From the NCBI GenBank assembly GCA_040005095.1, contig JBDTZN010000025.1, positions 1 through 23,573 of the forward strand: a DNA stretch of 23,573 nucleotides, written 5' to 3'. The DNA is from UBA5186 sp040005095. GTDB taxonomy: Bacteria; Actinomycetota; Thermoleophilia; Gaiellales; Gaiellaceae. The notes below the pieces were generated by a model, which did no database searches, had not been told where the DNA came from, and was given only the letters and a program-made list of their open reading frames with translations. A program made the position numbers and the translations under genes. Below are positions 22,411 to 23,573 of this stretch, in pieces. Position 1 is the first letter of the stretch, and each line of letters opens with the position of its first letter.

Positions 22411-23055
22411 TTACGCCGCCGCGAGCAGCTCGGACACCGTGACGAACCGGTAGCCGTCGTCTGCGAGCCGCTCGAGGATCCGCGGCAGTGCGCGAACCGT
22501 GCCGCCCTGCGGCGAGCCGCTATTGAGGTCGTCCCGCACGTCCCCGTCGTGGTGCAGCACGATCGCGCCAGGGCGCGCCTCGGCTACCACCGTCGCCTCG
22601 ATCAGTCCGTCGTCCTCGTTGCTCTCCCAATCTTCAGGGTCCACCGACCAGAGCACTGTCGCTCCGAGACTGCACGCCGCAGCGACCGCCGAGAACCGCT
22701 CAGGCTCATGGCCGTACGGAGGACGGAACACCACCGGCGCACGCCCCACAGTCGCCGCGATCGTCTCGCTGGTCCGCCGCAGCTCGTCGCGCCAGATCTC
22801 CTCGTCGGGGACCTCACTGGCGTCGAAGTGCGTCCAGGTGTGGTTGCCCAGCTCGTGTCCGCGCTCGCCAATCGCTCGCACGACGTGCGGGAGCCGCTCC
22901 ACCCACTGCCCGACGACGAAGAAGGTCCCCCGGGCCTCGTGCGCGTCGAGAACGTCGAGCACCGCCTCCGTGGAGCCGGACGGCCCGTCGTCGAACGTGA
23001 TCGCGATCGCTCGTCCGGCGGCCGGCGCCGACGAGACGATCCGGGGGTCAGTCAC
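22411..23055 (-). CDS. Polysaccharide deacetylase (NodB homology domain)
   Basis: 214 residues from the GTG at 23053-23055, chosen because the homology begins soon after and the start overlaps the cupin stop by eight bases (GTGACTGA). Carbohydrate esterase 4 motifs are complete: TFDDGP with base Asp22, HELGNHTWTH with metal ligands His72 and His76, RPPYG at 111-115, and IVLHHDG with His168-His169 at the last motif. The family removes N-acetyl groups from chitin, peptidoglycan or related glycans. No signal peptide or membrane segment is visible from this start, nor in the longer in-frame extension to 23109, which is odd for an enzyme of the wall. It may act on a small or lipid-linked substrate inside the cell. 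It is co-translated with the cupin and lysA. Confidence 0.88.
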   Translation of the reverse strand: MTDPRIVSSAPAAGRAIAITFDDGPSGSTEAVLDVLDAHEARGTFFVVGQWVERLPHVVRAIGERGHELGNHTWTHFDASEVPDEEIWRDELRRTSETIAATVGRAPVVFRPPYGHEPERFSAVAAACSLGATVLWSVDPEDWESNEDDGLIEATVVAEARPGAIVLHHDGDVRDDLNSGSPQGGTVRALPRILERLADDGYRFVTVSELLAAA

Positions 23056-23440
23056 TCCACCAGCCCTGCACGACGTCGCCGTCGCCGGGCCCGGTGCTCG
23101 GTGCGCCAATCGCGAGCATCTCCGCCCCCTCGGGGCCGCCCTCGAAGCTCCGCATCGTGTCCTTGTCGACGCGGACCGCGTCCCACTGCTTCAGGTCGTG
23201 CACCTCGTCCTCGATCTTCATCTTCAGGCTGCCGCTGAGGACGATGTAGATCTCTTCCTGGGTCTTGTGCTTGTGCCCGAAGGGCAACCGGAAATTCGGC
23301 GCGATGTGCTGGTAGCTCATGCCGGAGTTCTCCATGTCGAGCGGCACGCGGGCCATCCGGAGCTCGAGATTCGGCGACAAGCCGAAATTCGGCGCCTGAT
23401 CCTCGACCTCTTTGAGATTCACCTTGGTGTAACCGGCCAT
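23048..23440 (-). CDS. Cupin-domain protein
   Basis: 130 residues from an ATG at 23438-23440 that has the best Shine-Dalgarno sequence in the window, AAGGAGG, four bases upstream. A single cupin barrel shows motif 1, GHKHKTQEEIYIVLSGSLKMKI (55-76), with His56, His58 and Glu62/63 as metal ligands. Motif 2 (DAVRVDKDTMRSFEG) lacks its usual histidine, so metal binding is incomplete or absent. The N-terminus, MAGYTKVNLKEVEDQAPNFG, is characteristic of a small actinobacterial cupin group as I recall it, without known substrate. In-frame codons reach a GTG at 23503, but the ribosome site supports the shorter form. It is the first gene of the cupin-deacetylase-lysA operon. No clear promoter was found upstream to the window edge. 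Confidence 0.87.
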   Translation of the reverse strand: MAGYTKVNLKEVEDQAPNFGLSPNLELRMARVPLDMENSGMSYQHIAPNFRLPFGHKHKTQEEIYIVLSGSLKMKIEDEVHDLKQWDAVRVDKDTMRSFEGGPEGAEMLAIGAPSTGPGDGDVVQGWWSD

Positions 23441-23444
23441 GCCG

Positions 23445-23451
23445 CCTCCTT
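23445..23451 (-). promoter_or_regulatory. Ribosome binding site deciding the cupin start
   Basis: AAGGAGG on the minus strand is followed by four bases and the ATG at 23440. Its strength contrasts with the SD-less starts of most other units in this window and argues for a leadered transcript here. Confidence 0.7.
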
Positions 23452-23573
23452 CTTTCGGGGTTTCGCCGACGCTTTCGCCCGGGTACACTGCCACGAAATG
23501 CACGAGCAGCTTCTTACCTAGACCAGGGAGCGAACGCGGCCTTTGCCGCGGCAGTTCCCCCAGGCCTCTCTCG

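Noticed and set aside
23056..23109. Upstream extension of the polysaccharide deacetylase
   Set aside because: The extra residues overlap the cupin gene and add neither a signal peptide nor family similarity; the GTG in GTGACTGA fits translational coupling.
23514..23573. Possible C-terminal end of another minus-strand gene (19 residues then TAA)
   Set aside because: Too short to recognise, and other frames are equally open there; noted only because the window ends.

Overview
The window is a dense, high-GC stretch of chromosome with many GTG starts. Neighbouring genes often share start and stop bases (GTGA, TGATG), and no mobile element was recognised. A fused CofG/CofH (FbiC-type) gene for coenzyme F420, a PPOX-class F420/flavin oxidoreductase-like protein and a CysO-like sulfur carrier point to an actinobacterium. 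The mix of families would suit a deep-branching lineage such as Thermoleophilia, but that placement is inference.

Left part (1-7834). A minus-strand cluster runs from a NUDIX-type regulator with a dead NUDIX box, through an exported protein built of repeated cysteine pairs, to a polyprenol-phosphate mannosyltransferase cut by the window edge. Divergent from the regulator is an orphan BMP-family substrate-binding lipoprotein, followed by a 47-codon remnant of an HD-GYP domain and a cytoplasmic GH13 alpha-glucosidase. Next comes a minus-strand set: Asp-box propeller, CysO-like carrier, ClpS, and a membrane-anchored HESWH protein. A small PPOX protein is divergent from this set.

Middle part (7835-14099). 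An intergenic region holds two copies of a 15-bp palindrome; the longer copy lies just upstream of a likely leaderless promoter for an HMG-CoA lyase-like gene. That gene converges, with a 73-bp 3' overlap, on a class III CoA-transferase coupled to a VOC protein. A second VOC gene, divergent, is coupled to a YyaL/SPATA20-type thioredoxin-domain protein followed by a strong hairpin. Then come a small protein of unknown function, a patch of short direct and inverted repeats (13333-13507), and an ICMT-like membrane methyltransferase.

Right part (14122-23573). A complete branched-chain amino-acid-type ABC transporter (livG-livF-livH-livM-livK order) is tightly packed and runs into fbiC after only 9 bases, so F420 precursor synthesis may be co-transcribed with it. 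On the other strand a cupin, a NodB-type polysaccharide deacetylase and diaminopimelate decarboxylase (lysA) form a packed operon. A hairpin separates the convergent fbiC and lysA ends.

A recurring feature is a TANNNT hexamer 6-10 bases before the start codon of genes that begin transcription units, with little or no Shine-Dalgarno sequence. This suggests that leaderless or very short-leader mRNAs are common here. The most interesting items for follow-up are the cysteine-pair repeat protein, the CysO-ClpS-propeller operon, the paired palindromes, the NUDIX regulator/BMP pair and the HD-GYP remnant.
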